A DNA stretch of 64,000 bases from Pyrinomonadaceae bacterium (GTDB lineage Bacteria > Acidobacteriota > Blastocatellia > Pyrinomonadales > Pyrinomonadaceae), in contig DASUNM010000023.1 in assembly GCA_036277115.1 (NCBI GenBank), positions 806,001 through 870,000 of the forward strand. Direction: 5' to 3'. This document shows positions 42,153 through 50,257 of the stretch, one piece after another (position 1 is the first letter of the stretch; every line of letters starts with the position of its first letter). A program made the position numbers and the translations under genes. The notes beneath the pieces are model-generated. The model did no database searches, was not told the origin of the DNA, and worked only from the letters and a program-made list of their open reading frames with translations.

Positions 42153-42464
42153 TTAACGGTGCTGGCTCTTCTTCTCATTCCACTTGCCCTCACGCTTGCG
42201 GCATCTTAAATCGGCCACGTCTGCCAATTCCGCCGGATAACCGAAACAGCCGACCCCCAGTAGCACCTCTGGAAAATCGGCTGTTCCGTTGAACTCGCAA
42301 ACGCGAGCAACCCCAATTCTATTCGCGGCTGGTGCTATACGCCGACGTACCTTGGAATTACAGGCACATACTTCTATTATCCAGCCGTTGTCCCGTTTAT
42401 AGCACCGAAAGCGGCCCTCTAGAGCCGTGAAAACGTGACATGCCACCCAAGCCGTGTCCGCCAC
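42153..42464 (-). CDS. Small Cys-rich protein (cargo, doubtful)
   Basis: This 103-residue frame (MADTAWVACHVFTALEGRFRCYKRDNGWIIEVCACNSKVRRR...) contains seven cysteines and a plausible beta-strand alternation, but it has no clear ribosome-binding site. Its first 25 bases overlap the divergent zinc-finger gene. It fills an otherwise empty stretch of 300 bases on both strands, so it may be real. I recognise no family. Confidence 0.4.
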   Translation of the reverse strand: MADTAWVACHVFTALEGRFRCYKRDNGWIIEVCACNSKVRRRIAPAANRIGVARVCEFNGTADFPEVLLGVGCFGYPAELADVADLRCRKREGKWNEKKSQHR

Positions 42465-43150
42465 GTCTAAAAAGACTCATTAAACGCGTGAATGCGGGTT
42501 CAGCCGACGAAGCCCACGCGTTAAGGCAAATCCTGCGCGCTTTCCACGCTAGACGCCAGAACAAGGGCGCGGACACGATTGCAATACAGAGCCTCAGTGA
42601 AATCACGATCAATCTCACTGAGTACAAGGTGACCGTAGTTAGCGAACTGGCCAAAGCTTTAGACGAGATCGACTCATGGCGGGTGGTTGACTCAATCCGT
42701 GAGTGCGTCCACCCGACTTGCAGCCAGATATTTTGGGCTGGCAGGGCCGACAAGGAAGCTTGTGACAAACATGCGCAACAATGGCGCAAGACGAGGCAAA
42801 GGCGAAAGGAAAGGGAGAATCAGGCGGAGGCCCATGCCAGACGCGAGGAAGCTCAGCTAAAGAGGACGATAACCCGGCTCAGCCCGACAGCCCATGCTGT
42901 GATAAGCGCGATTATGGCGAATCAGAAGCGGGTCTTTCTAAACATTGATGATTCAGCCGCTTCTTACCTTTACGGGACGGTACTGCACGTGCCGAGTCGG
43001 TACATCGTTCGCCAAACACTCACGATGCTAGTTAGGCGCGGATACTTAGACTACTTTGAGGATGTTAACCATAACGAGGATCGCTACTCTCCACGACAGA
43101 AGTTAATTGACCTTTGGTCAAGCATGCAACGCAAGCCCACAGACGAGTAA
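42440..43150 (+). CDS. Zinc-finger/winged-helix DNA-binding protein (cargo)
   Basis: The 236-residue protein has a Cys-X4-Cys...Cys-X2-His cluster, RECVHPTCSQIFWAGRADKEACDKHAQQWRKTRQRRKER (about residues 90-130), which resembles the CGNR zinc finger except that the usual CGNR is CDKHAQQ. A basic helix then leads to a C-terminal winged-helix-like part (about 155-220: SAIMANQKRVFLNIDDSAASYLYGTVLHVPSRYIVRQTLTMLVRRGYLDYFE). The N-terminal 80 residues have predicted helices. It probably regulates cargo or transposase genes. Confidence 0.7.
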   Translation: MPPKPCPPRLKRLIKRVNAGSADEAHALRQILRAFHARRQNKGADTIAIQSLSEITINLTEYKVTVVSELAKALDEIDSWRVVDSIRECVHPTCSQIFWAGRADKEACDKHAQQWRKTRQRRKERENQAEAHARREEAQLKRTITRLSPTAHAVISAIMANQKRVFLNIDDSAASYLYGTVLHVPSRYIVRQTLTMLVRRGYLDYFEDVNHNEDRYSPRQKLIDLWSSMQRKPTDE

Positions 43151-43186
43151 ATAAACTAAATCTATCAACGGGGTTAGGCTTCCGGC

Positions 43187-43315
43187 ATGGAAGAACACAC
43201 GTCCAACAAAGGCCTAATTGAGATTGCAAAGCCTTCCGAACTATGCGTAGAGCTTCACACCGTCGTCATCAAAGGCCACCTCATTTGCGACTCGATAGAA
43301 AACGGCTCGGCCTAA
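43187..43315 (+). CDS. Small 42-residue ORF (cargo)
   Basis: ATG 43187 to TAA 43313-43315 encodes MEEHTSNKGLIEIAKPSELC... ending in ENGSA. It follows the zinc-finger gene on the same strand, and the composition is protein-like. Its three stop bases touch the last codons of the convergent zinc-ribbon gene. No family can be given for so short a protein. Confidence 0.4.
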   Translation: MEEHTSNKGLIEIAKPSELCVELHTVVIKGHLICDSIENGSA

Positions 43316-43554
43316 GGCATCAGTCCAGCCGGAATTGCCGCAAACAGCCGGACGTGAGCGCAATTAGAACAGACCATAGGAACCATCGGCATGTTTTCGC
43401 CGCCAATGACCATGTTTCCTGCTGCATCAAGCACTGGGGCGGCGATGAGGCTGCCTAGTTTCCAGTGGTTCTTACGGCACGCTGGGCAGTCGAGGCTGAC
43501 TCCCTTTGAGGTAAACCACGACTGAATTTTGTTCTGCCGTTCTTGGATTGTCAT
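43312..43554 (-). CDS. Zinc-ribbon protein of unknown function (cargo)
   Basis: The 80-residue protein starts MTIQERQNKIQSWFTSKGV and carries two CxxC pairs, LDCPACRKNHW and MVCSNCAHVRLF, forming a rubredoxin-like zinc ribbon. AAPVLDAAGNMVIGGENMPMVPMV between them is a pattern I know from small unnamed proteins of many bacteria. AAGGA lies eight bases before the ATG. It shares a promoter motif with the 44078 gene. Confidence 0.75.
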   Translation of the reverse strand: MTIQERQNKIQSWFTSKGVSLDCPACRKNHWKLGSLIAAPVLDAAGNMVIGGENMPMVPMVCSNCAHVRLFAAIPAGLMP

Positions 43555-43601
43555 GAGGGCTTCCTTCCGAGGATTTTGGGATTTAGGGTTAGAGCGAGAG
43601 C

Positions 43602-43617
43602 CTTATATCACCAATCC
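43602..43617 (-). promoter_or_regulatory. Promoter element upstream of the zinc-ribbon gene
   Basis: On the minus strand GATTGGTGATATAAGG, with a GATATAAG -10-like core, lies 48 bases before the start codon. An almost identical element (GATCGGTGATATAAGC) lies upstream of the 44078 gene. Confidence 0.5.
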
Positions 43618-43781
43618 AAAGGGCTTCACAAAGTAAAAGGGCGACGCCGTTCGCTTCAGAGTAACGTCGCCCTAGATGTCTCAAACGATAGAGGCCTATC
43701 TATCCGAGACTGGTTTGTTCAAACTGAACGCCGATGATCATAACCCCAGCGTCAAGTAACGATCTTTTCCTAAGTGGCAAT

Positions 43782-44078
43782 TTATTGGCGGGGCGACGGA
43801 GCCAATAGCCCTGCCAATGCGCCTACCGCAGCAGAGCCCAGCGATATTAGAGCGTCGGGAACCCCCGAGGCAGTATTCGCTAGGTATATGGTGCCGATAA
43901 TGGCTATTACTACAACCAGACCCAGCGAAATGACTACTACTCGGTAAATCCACGCGTCCGATTGAAGAGGAGTTACGAGGTTTGCAATCGCATTCACGGG
44001 GTCTGCTTTTATCTGCTCTTGAAGTTCGGGATCGTGAGCGACCCTTTCTGCTAGTTCACTTGCTGATTGTACTCTCAC
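43782..44078 (-). CDS. Small membrane protein of unknown function (cargo)
   Basis: GTG 44078 is preceded by AAGGAG. The 98-residue protein has a soluble N-terminus (SASELAERVAHDPELQEQIKADPVNAIANLVTPLQ) and two hydrophobic helices (IYRVVVISLGLVVVIAIIGTIYLA and LISLGSAAVGALAGLLAPS). The C-terminal ALISLGSAAVGALAGLLAPSPR is a stretch I associate with unnamed small membrane proteins of proteobacteria, which suggests the cargo was picked up elsewhere. Confidence 0.75.
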   Translation of the reverse strand: MRVQSASELAERVAHDPELQEQIKADPVNAIANLVTPLQSDAWIYRVVVISLGLVVVIAIIGTIYLANTASGVPDALISLGSAAVGALAGLLAPSPRQ

Positions 44079-44119
44079 TTGATTTTCTCCTTGAGGCGGA
44101 AGGGTTTGAGGAACGAGCG

Positions 44120-44135
44120 GCTTATATCACCGATC
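44120..44135 (-). promoter_or_regulatory. Promoter element upstream of the 98-residue membrane protein gene
   Basis: GATCGGTGATATAAGC on the minus strand is the near twin of the element at 43602-43617 and lies 42 bases before the start codon. Confidence 0.5.
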
Positions 44136-44190
44136 AGGGTGGGTTACAATGGCTAGTCGGACAACTGGCGTGCCACAAAACCGTAGTACA

Positions 44191-44212
44191 GATTTCAAAT
44201 TAGGACACTACC
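44191..44212. repeat. Right terminal inverted repeat
   Basis: This is the exact reverse complement of 40305-40326. Confidence 0.95.
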
Positions 44213-44221
44213 AATTCAACC
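44213..44221. other. Right target-site duplication, 9 bp
   Basis: AATTCAACC is identical to 40296-40304 and is followed directly by the solo terminal repeat at 44222. Confidence 0.95.
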
Positions 44222-44242
44222 GGTAGTGTCCTCATTGAAATC
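44222..44242. repeat. Solo terminal-repeat remnant of a related element
   Basis: GGTAGTGTCCTCATTGAAATC differs from the transposon's left end by one substitution and one deleted T, and begins exactly after the target duplication. No matching right end is visible to 44,700, so it is a decayed end of an older element. The newer one inserted right beside it. Confidence 0.8.
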
Positions 44243-44303
44243 TAGAATTTCCAGACCCAACGATTTCTTTACATTTCGCGGCGTATAATCGCGGTGGCCG
44301 CCA

Positions 44304-44555
44304 ATGGTTCGTCGGATCACACTTGGTATTGTTATCGGAACTGCTTTAGGAGTTGCTGTCGCGGTCGTCTGGGTTTCCATCAATTGGATCTTAACGGCCC
44401 GGTCTGGTACTGCTCCTGTCCTCCCGTATGTCAGATATATCTACACAATTACCGCAACATGGTGCGGTTTCTGGGGTGCAGTACTTGGTGGGGTCGTGGG
44501 CGCGGCAGTCGGCCTTAACCATCGCCGAAAACGGAAAAATGACGCCGTGAAGTAA
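44304..44555 (+). CDS. Small membrane protein beside the solo repeat
   Basis: The 83-residue protein has two hydrophobic helices (ITLGIVIGTALGVAVAVVWVSINWIL and WCGFWGAVLGGVVGAAVGL) and a basic tail (NHRRKRKNDAVK). Start ATG 44304 has no strong ribosome-binding site. It may be cargo left from the element whose end is at 44222, by analogy with the small membrane protein at the left edge of the intact transposon. A GC-rich hairpin (AGCGGCG/CGCCGCT, about 44564-44590) follows and may end its transcript. Confidence 0.6.
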   Translation: MVRRITLGIVIGTALGVAVAVVWVSINWILTARSGTAPVLPYVRYIYTITATWCGFWGAVLGGVVGAAVGLNHRRKRKNDAVK

Positions 44556-44665
44556 CAAAACAAAAGCGGCGAAGCTCTCGCTCCGCCGCTGATTAGTGCC
44601 GCCCCAGTTTTACGACCGTTCAGATTGTCGCTCCGAACTAGTTCGGACTGAGTTAGGGAAATCTA

Positions 44666-45400
44666 TCAGACTTCGAGGGACTTACCCTCTTCTTTCAGCG
44701 CACGCGCCAAACGTTTCCGCCGGCGGACTGCCCCAGCCGTTCCCAACACTCCAGTCCCGAGCAGGAAAAGCGTGGCAGGCTCCGGCACGGCTGACTGTTG
44801 CGCGGCCGTAATTTGCCCAGTCAACGAAGCGGTCTGGCCCGGATCAAGCGCCAGGTCATTGACCGAGAACGAAAAACTGCCATTTCCGCAGGTCGTCTGT
44901 TGACCGGGAACGGTCGTCGCCCCGCAGTTCGTGTCGGCAAACGTAAAGAGCTGCGGCGTGTTATTGAAATCCACAAAAATACCGCCGTCGTCGGCAGCTC
45001 TGACTGCGCCCGTGATCGTCGCGATAAAGTTCGTCGTGCTGCTGCCGTTTATCCCCTGAGGGGCAGTAAAGGTCACTTGCATCGTGAAGAGGGTGTTAAA
45101 AGTATTCGGCGCAGTGCTTAGAGTGAGTGAACCCAGGTTGTTTACGTTGGCGCCGGGATTCGGGTTGCCGCCGAGCCCGCGAAAGCCATTGACGGTCGTC
45201 CCGGAAAACGTAGCATTGCTATAGGTCCCGCCGGGAATCGAAGCGGACGCGCCGGGTGTGCAACCGGCCCCGAAACAGCCGTTAGTGAAGCCGGCGATGA
45301 ATACCTCATCGGCGCGGGCCGATCCTGCTCCCACCGTCAGAATCGTGAAAAGAGCGACGACCAAGCCAAAAGCTTTGGCCGCCGTTGTTAAAGTCCTCAT
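44666..45400 (-). CDS. PEP-CTERM sorting-domain exported protein
   Basis: The ATG at 45400 follows GGAGGACAATT. The protein (244 residues) has a signal peptide (LTTAAKAFGLVVALFTILTVGAGSARA), a beta-rich body with GCFGAGCTP and a repeated small-residue pattern, and the C-terminal sorting signal AVPEPATLFLLGTGVLGTAGAVRRRKR. PEP-CTERM proteins are processed by exosortase and anchored or released at the surface, often with exopolysaccharide. A short extra tail (LARALKEEGKSLEV) follows the Arg cluster, which is unusual because the sorting signal normally ends there. No exosortase gene is in the window. Confidence 0.88.
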   Translation of the reverse strand: MRTLTTAAKAFGLVVALFTILTVGAGSARADEVFIAGFTNGCFGAGCTPGASASIPGGTYSNATFSGTTVNGFRGLGGNPNPGANVNNLGSLTLSTAPNTFNTLFTMQVTFTAPQGINGSSTTNFIATITGAVRAADDGGIFVDFNNTPQLFTFADTNCGATTVPGQQTTCGNGSFSFSVNDLALDPGQTASLTGQITAAQQSAVPEPATLFLLGTGVLGTAGAVRRRKRLARALKEEGKSLEV

Positions 45401-45670
45401 AATTGTCCTCCGAAAGAATTGGCACCGGCTGAATGTCCGGCACACAAGCGAGTCGCATCCCACGGCGACGCGGCTGGGTGCCGGCTAAAACTCTGCTTCG
45501 GCGCGTTCCGGGGCAACTGAACGTTACGAAGAGAACTGTGGATAGACTGAACGAAGAATCAAAACGGACAATGAACCTTAAGTTCCAGAAGTCATTTTGA
45601 AATAGTCAGGGTGAGAGGGTCGGTCGCGGGCCAAGTCTTGAGACCCGATATTTGTCGCGCCGTGGAAGTG
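45401..45670. other. Spacer between the PEP-CTERM gene and lgt
   Basis: This 270-base stretch holds imperfect GGCACC/GGTGCC inverted segments (about 45419-45483) and an A/T-richer part near 45530-45600 that should contain the PEP-CTERM promoter. I see no gene and no confident sigma-54 site. Confidence 0.4.
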
Positions 45671-46504
45671 TCAGGCTCGGGCACGGGTTGGCTCTCCCGC
45701 TTCGTTCAGAGCCCGTGATTCGCTCGCTCGTCGCCAGCGCGTTACAAACAGAATTAACGCGCCAATTCCCACCACGAGCCCAATGATTTGTGAAGTTGAA
45801 AGTCCCGTCAGCGTCGTCAGCCCGAGAATGTCGCCACGCGGATCGTCGCGGACAAACTCAATCAGGAATCGCACCGTTGCATAAAGGATCGCGTAAGCGA
45901 GAATCACCTGGCCGCTAAACTTTTTCCGCTTGTGCAGCCACAAGAGAAAACCGAAAACGACCAGCATCACAAGCGATTCGTAGAGCTGCGTCGGATGAAG
46001 ATGCACCCCGATGGGGACGCCAGTGATTTCATGCCCTTCTGGGGGGAAGCTAACGCCCCACGGCAAAGTCGTCGGTTTGCCCCAGCAACAGCCGGCGAAA
46101 AAACACCCGAGCCGCCCCAGCACACTTCCCAGCGCGATGCCCGGCGCGCACGCGTCGGCGGTCTTCCACCACGGCAGCTTTCCACGACGCATCAGCAAGT
46201 AGCCGGCGATGATCGCCCCCAACAGGCCGCCATAGAAAACTCCGCCTGAGCGCAGGAAATCGAGCGAGAAAAGCAGCAGCGGATTTTGCCGGTACTCAGG
46301 CTCAGTCAGGAGCATCAGGAGTTTTGACCCAACGAGAGAAGACAGCAGCAGCCACAAACAAAGATCGTAGATCTTATCTTTCGGCAATCCATCGCGCACC
46401 GCCAGCTTAACGGTCACAAAGATCGCGGAAAGAAATGCCAGCGCGAGAAACACGCCATACGCGTTGACGGGAAAGTTACCGATCCGGAAAAGAATTGGAT
46501 GCAT
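45671..46504 (-). CDS. lgt: Prolipoprotein diacylglyceryl transferase
   Basis: Lgt transfers diacylglycerol from phosphatidylglycerol to the lipobox Cys of prelipoproteins. The 277-residue protein has seven helices and the family signature GVFYGGLLGAIIAGYLL, then GSVLGRLGCFFAGCCWGKPT with the catalytic Arg-Gly region, and HPTQLYESL. It lies next to lspA and ileS, a common grouping. The gap to lspA contains one arm of a 7-mer repeat. Confidence 0.95.
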   Translation of the reverse strand: MHPILFRIGNFPVNAYGVFLALAFLSAIFVTVKLAVRDGLPKDKIYDLCLWLLLSSLVGSKLLMLLTEPEYRQNPLLLFSLDFLRSGGVFYGGLLGAIIAGYLLMRRGKLPWWKTADACAPGIALGSVLGRLGCFFAGCCWGKPTTLPWGVSFPPEGHEITGVPIGVHLHPTQLYESLVMLVVFGFLLWLHKRKKFSGQVILAYAILYATVRFLIEFVRDDPRGDILGLTTLTGLSTSQIIGLVVGIGALILFVTRWRRASESRALNEAGEPTRARA

Positions 46505-46543
46505 GGGCTAGTGAACAGTAAGCAGTAAGCTGTGAGCAGTTCT
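46505..46543. repeat. 7-mer repeat arm, GTAAGCA type
   Basis: GTGAACA, GTAAGCA, GTAAGCT, GTGAGCA in exact 7-base register fills the whole gap between lspA and lgt. It is the same word type as the arm at 17503. No opposite arm is seen. Confidence 0.7.
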
Positions 46544-47070
46544 CATGACTCTGAAGCCGCACCCTCTTTTGCTAAGCGGGACCTTTGCTCTTTGCGATGT
46601 GCGAAGATCATGTCGTAGGCCAAAAGCAGTGCTCCACAAGTAATGCTCGCATCGGCGACATTGAACGTGGGCCAATGGTATTGACCAGCATGCACCAGAA
46701 TGAAGTCGATTACGTAACCGAGCCGCACGCGGTCAGTTAGATTTCCAAGAATGCCGGCCAACAACAGCGCGCAGGCGCCCAGAACCCGATCGTCATTGCG
46801 CGGCGTGCGAAAGAAGTAAAACAAGACAGCCACCGCGGCCGCCGCGGCCAACACCGCAAAGAACCAGCGCCCAAACGCGCCGCCTTCCTGCAACTGGCCG
46901 AATGCTATGCCCGGATTCTCAGCGTAAGTGAAATCGAGAAAGCCGCTGATAACGGTGACATCCTGGACACGCAGGCGCCGCACAGCCCAGGCTTTGCTCG
47001 ACTGGTCGAGTAGATAAATGCCGAGCGACGCGACCAGGTAACCGATACGCCATGGAATGCGGGATTTCAA
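46543..47070 (-). CDS. lspA: Lipoprotein signal peptidase (signal peptidase II)
   Basis: LspA is an inner-membrane aspartyl protease that cleaves lipidated prelipoproteins. The 175-residue protein has four helices with the two catalytic aspartates in [20 protein letters not shown] and [30 protein letters not shown] is the N-terminal landmark. It overlaps the ileS stop by 4 bases (ATGA), and lgt follows, giving the chain IleS-LspA-Lgt in one operon. Confidence 0.94.
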   Translation of the reverse strand: MKSRIPWRIGYLVASLGIYLLDQSSKAWAVRRLRVQDVTVISGFLDFTYAENPGIAFGQLQEGGAFGRWFFAVLAAAAAVAVLFYFFRTPRNDDRVLGACALLLAGILGNLTDRVRLGYVIDFILVHAGQYHWPTFNVADASITCGALLLAYDMIFAHRKEQRSRLAKEGAASES

Positions 47071-50006
47071 TTCAGTTCAATCTCCTGCAGCGCCGTCACG
47101 CACCGCTCGCACACGGTCGGATACTTTGAAGCCTCGCCCACCCGCGTCGAGTAGTTCCAGCACCGCTCGCACTTTTCGCCATGCGCACGCGCGACGGTGA
47201 CGTCGATCGCGTCCGCGTCCATCTCTACATTTGCCTCTAACAACTGGACTTCAGAAACGATGAAGAGATAGCGCAGATCGTCTGCGTGCCGCTTCAGGTT
47301 GTCATACGCATTTGCGCCAGCCGAGATTTCCACGCGCGCTTCGAGCGAGCTGCCGATCAGTTTGGCGATGCGCGCATCTTCCAATTTGCCGAGCACCGCA
47401 TCGCGATAGCCGAACAAGTGCGCCCACGAGGTCAACAATTCTGCGTTGTCTGCTTCGCTCGCGGCGGGCAGCAGCGCGAGATGCACGGACTCCGCGCGCG
47501 GCTCATGCTCATCCGCGGGCAAGTTCTCCCAAATCTCATCAGCCGTGAAAACCAGGATTGTCGCCAGCATCCGCGCTAGCGCATCCGCGATTCTATAAAG
47601 CGCCGTCTGCGCAGATCGCCTGGCCGCATTGCGCGGGCCGAACGTGTACAGACGATCCTTGATGATGTCGAAATAGCGCGCCGACAAAGTCACGGTCGAG
47701 AACTGATGCAGCCTTTGATAGACCCCGTGGAAATCGTAGTCGCGGTAGGCATCGCGCACATCGACGATTGCTGAATCCAGCTCAGCCAGGGCCCAGCGAT
47801 CGATTTCGAGCATTGCGCGCTCAGCGACACTGTCGCGTGCCGGCTCAAAACCGGCGAGATTGCCGAGCGCAAAGCGCGCCGTGTTGCGCAGCTTGCGATA
47901 ACCGTCGGTGACGCGCTGCAGTATTTCATCTGAGCAGCGCATGTCTTCCATGTAATTGGACGACACGCACCACAGTCGCAGCGTCTCTGCGCCAAGTTTT
48001 GGAATGACTTCGTCCGGCGAGACTGCATTGCCCAGCGACTTGTGCATCGCTTTGCCCTGCGCATCGAGTGTCCAGCCATGACAGATCACTTCGTCATAAG
48101 GAGCGCGATCGTGAACGGCGAGTCCCACCATCAGGGACGAGTTGAACCAGCCGCGAAACTGGTCGCCGCCCTCGATGTAAACATTGGCCGGCCACCGGAG
48201 ATTTTCACGACCTTCCAAAACCGCGACGGAAGATGAGCCGCTGTCGAACCAGACATCGAGGATGTCCGTCTCTTTCGTGAACTCAGTCGCGCCGCACTCC
48301 TCACATTTGAAGGCTTCCGGAAGTAATTCGGCAGCTTCGCGTTTGTACCAGGCATCGGCGGTCTCTTTTTCGAAGATGTCGGCGACGTGCCGGATGACAC
48401 CTGCTTCGGCGACGACGTGCTGGCACTTGGCGCAGTAGAACGCGGGAATCGGCACACCCCAAACACGCTGCCGCGAAACGCACCAGTCCGGCCGGCCTTT
48501 GAGCATGTTGCGCATGCGCTCGCGGCCCCACGCCGGAATCCATCTCACTCGTTCATCCACATCGCGCAAAGCCATCACGCGGAGTGAGTTTTCGTTTGGC
48601 GCCGGTAAATGATCGGCGCCCCTCTCCGCCTGCGGCGAGGGAGAACCCCCGCCTTCGTCCATTGAAATAAACCACTGCGGCGTGGCGCGAAAGATGACCG
48701 GGTGCTTGCAGCGCCAGCAGTGCGGATAACGATGATCGTAATTTTCGCTGAACAGAAGCACGCCCTGTTCGCGCATGAAATCAACGATCTTTGGATTCGC
48801 TTCGAACACTGTCAGGCCGGCGAAGTGTTCGACCTCGGAAGCAAAACGGCCGGCATTATCGACGGGACAGTAAATTTCAAGCCCGTACTTTTTCCCGATT
48901 ACAAAGTCGTCGTGACCGTGTCCGGGCGCAGTATGCACGAGTCCGGTTCCGGCTTTCGTTGTCGCCGACTTATCGCGCGCTTCGCTGACGTCGAGCTCGG
49001 TTTCCGCGTCAGCTTCGCCACCCATCGTCACGTGCTCACCAACCATGAAAAGCGATGGGCGATCGATCCAGGGGTGCTTCGCTTCCAGCCGATCTAGTTT
49101 TGATCCGGGAAAGCGGGCCAGCACTTTCGGCTCCGCGAGGTTGCACCGTTTCGCAACCACGTCCAGTAATTCAGCCGCCACCAGATAAACTTCATTGCCA
49201 CTTTCAACCGCGACGTAATCAAAATCCGGATGCACGGCGATACCGAGGTTGGCAGGCAAAGTCCAGGGCGTGGTCGTCCAGATCAGCGCAAACACTTTGC
49301 GGCCGGCGAGCGCCGGATCGATCTGCGCGGGATCGCTTTTCAGCGGGAACTTCACATAAACCGATGGACTGCTGTGCTGATCGTATTCGACTTCAGCTTC
49401 GGCGAGCGCCGTCTGATCGTGAATACACCAGTAGACGGGTCGCGCACCTTTGTAGACGAAGCCGCGCTCAACGAAGCGCGCGAACAGCCGCGCCGTCTCG
49501 GCTTCATAATGATCGGACATCGTGCTGTAGGGGTTTTCCCACTCGCCCAGAATCCCGAGCCGCTGAAAATCTTTCGTCTGACGCTTCAGCGCATTCGCCG
49601 CAAACTCACGACACGCGCGCCGGATGCTCAGCGGCGGCATGTCCTTCTTCTTCTCGCCAAGCTTCCGCTCAACGTGCAATTCAATCGGGAGGCCGTGACA
49701 GTCATATCCCGGCACGTACGGCGCGTCGTAACCCAGCATCGTGCGCGATTTGACGATGAAATCTTTCAGAATCTTGTTCATCGCCGTGCCGAGATGGATG
49801 TCCGCGTTCGCGTAAGGCGGCCCGTCGTGCAGGATGAACTTTTCGGAGCCCGAACGAGCTTCGCGGATTTGCTCGTACAGCTTCATGTCCGCCCATTTCT
49901 TCAAACGAGCGGGTTCGGTCTGCGGCAGATTGGCCTTCTGCCCAAAACTGGTTTTCGGCAGATTGACAGTCTTTTTTAGGTCGAGTGTGGCTTCGTCAGT
50001 GGCCAT
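47067..50006 (-). CDS. ileS: Isoleucyl-tRNA synthetase with REP-derived insert
   Basis: IleS charges tRNA-Ile and edits valine. The 979-residue protein has the HIGH-type [21 protein letters not shown], the editing domain with [32 protein letters not shown], the KMSKS-type loop [10 protein letters not shown] (M-H-K-S in place of KMSKS), and a C-terminal zinc site [19 protein letters not shown]. After PQWFISMD there is an extra stretch ([24 protein letters not shown]) encoded by paired hairpins at 48598-48643. The rest is normal length. Confidence 0.95.
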   Translation of the reverse strand: MATDEATLDLKKTVNLPKTSFGQKANLPQTEPARLKKWADMKLYEQIREARSGSEKFILHDGPPYANADIHLGTAMNKILKDFIVKSRTMLGYDAPYVPGYDCHGLPIELHVERKLGEKKKDMPPLSIRRACREFAANALKRQTKDFQRLGILGEWENPYSTMSDHYEAETARLFARFVERGFVYKGARPVYWCIHDQTALAEAEVEYDQHSSPSVYVKFPLKSDPAQIDPALAGRKVFALIWTTTPWTLPANLGIAVHPDFDYVAVESGNEVYLVAAELLDVVAKRCNLAEPKVLARFPGSKLDRLEAKHPWIDRPSLFMVGEHVTMGGEADAETELDVSEARDKSATTKAGTGLVHTAPGHGHDDFVIGKKYGLEIYCPVDNAGRFASEVEHFAGLTVFEANPKIVDFMREQGVLLFSENYDHRYPHCWRCKHPVIFRATPQWFISMDEGGGSPSPQAERGADHLPAPNENSLRVMALRDVDERVRWIPAWGRERMRNMLKGRPDWCVSRQRVWGVPIPAFYCAKCQHVVAEAGVIRHVADIFEKETADAWYKREAAELLPEAFKCEECGATEFTKETDILDVWFDSGSSSVAVLEGRENLRWPANVYIEGGDQFRGWFNSSLMVGLAVHDRAPYDEVICHGWTLDAQGKAMHKSLGNAVSPDEVIPKLGAETLRLWCVSSNYMEDMRCSDEILQRVTDGYRKLRNTARFALGNLAGFEPARDSVAERAMLEIDRWALAELDSAIVDVRDAYRDYDFHGVYQRLHQFSTVTLSARYFDIIKDRLYTFGPRNAARRSAQTALYRIADALARMLATILVFTADEIWENLPADEHEPRAESVHLALLPAASEADNAELLTSWAHLFGYRDAVLGKLEDARIAKLIGSSLEARVEISAGANAYDNLKRHADDLRYLFIVSEVQLLEANVEMDADAIDVTVARAHGEKCERCWNYSTRVGEASKYPTVCERCVTALQEIELN
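48598..48643. repeat. REP-like paired hairpins inside ileS
   Basis: GGCGCCG-N9-CGGCGCC (48598-48620) and CCTCTCCGCC-TGCGGCGAGG (48621-48640) are adjacent stems with short loops, as in bipartite REP elements. They are read in frame, adding about 24 residues of low complexity. Confidence 0.75.
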
Positions 50007-50092
50007 GTTTGACTAGTTAATCAAAAGCGAAATAGTAACAGATTTAAGAAGCATCGGTAGACCGGAGCGCAGCGTCTCGCTTTCCGAATGAA

Positions 50093-50171
50093 GTCAGTAC
50101 CACCCGCGTCAGTGGGTGGGTCAGTAACTCAAGGAGCGCTTTAACCCATCGCTGACGCGGATGGTACTGAC
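50093..50171. repeat. REP-like inverted repeat (GTCAGTACCACCCGCG type)
   Basis: The left arm GTCAGTACCACCCGCGTCAG (50093-50112) and the right arm, CTGACGCGGATGGTACTGAC (50152-50171), are imperfect complements separated by about 39 bases. It lies between ileS and the DUF948 gene terminator. Confidence 0.75.
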
Positions 50172-50186
50172 CTCGCTGCGCAGTGA

Positions 50187-50229
50187 AACAAAAAGCCCGA
50201 ACCACGTTGTCGAGACGATGGTTCGGGCT
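50187..50229 (-). terminator. Rho-independent terminator of the DUF948/YtxH operon
   Basis: On the minus strand AGCCCGAACCA (50219-50229) pairs with TGGTTCGGGCT (50194-50204) and is followed by TTTTTGTTTC. It lies 29 bases after the DUF948 stop. Confidence 0.85.
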
Positions 50230-50257
50230 TCAAAGCCTTTCGATGTTCTCTGCCGGG

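Larger units (their letters stand above)
40305..44212. mobile_element. IS1-family transposon with cargo genes (3.9 kb)
   Basis: Both ends carry the same perfect 22-bp inverted repeat (40305-40326 and 44191-44212, starting GGTAGTGTCCTAATTTGAA from the outside) and are flanked by a 9-bp duplication, as expected for IS1-family insertion. The transposase gene (40615-41454) makes up under a quarter of the element. The rest codes on both strands for at least seven small proteins and a tRNA-like sequence. The DNA looks richer in A/T than the surrounding chromosome. Perfect ends and duplications indicate a recent, probably still complete insertion. Confidence 0.93.

Noticed and set aside
45419-45483. 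Possible sigma-54 promoter (GGCAC with a downstream GC) upstream of the PEP-CTERM gene
   Set aside because: The required TTGC at the -12 position is missing on both strands; only GGCACC inverted segments remain.
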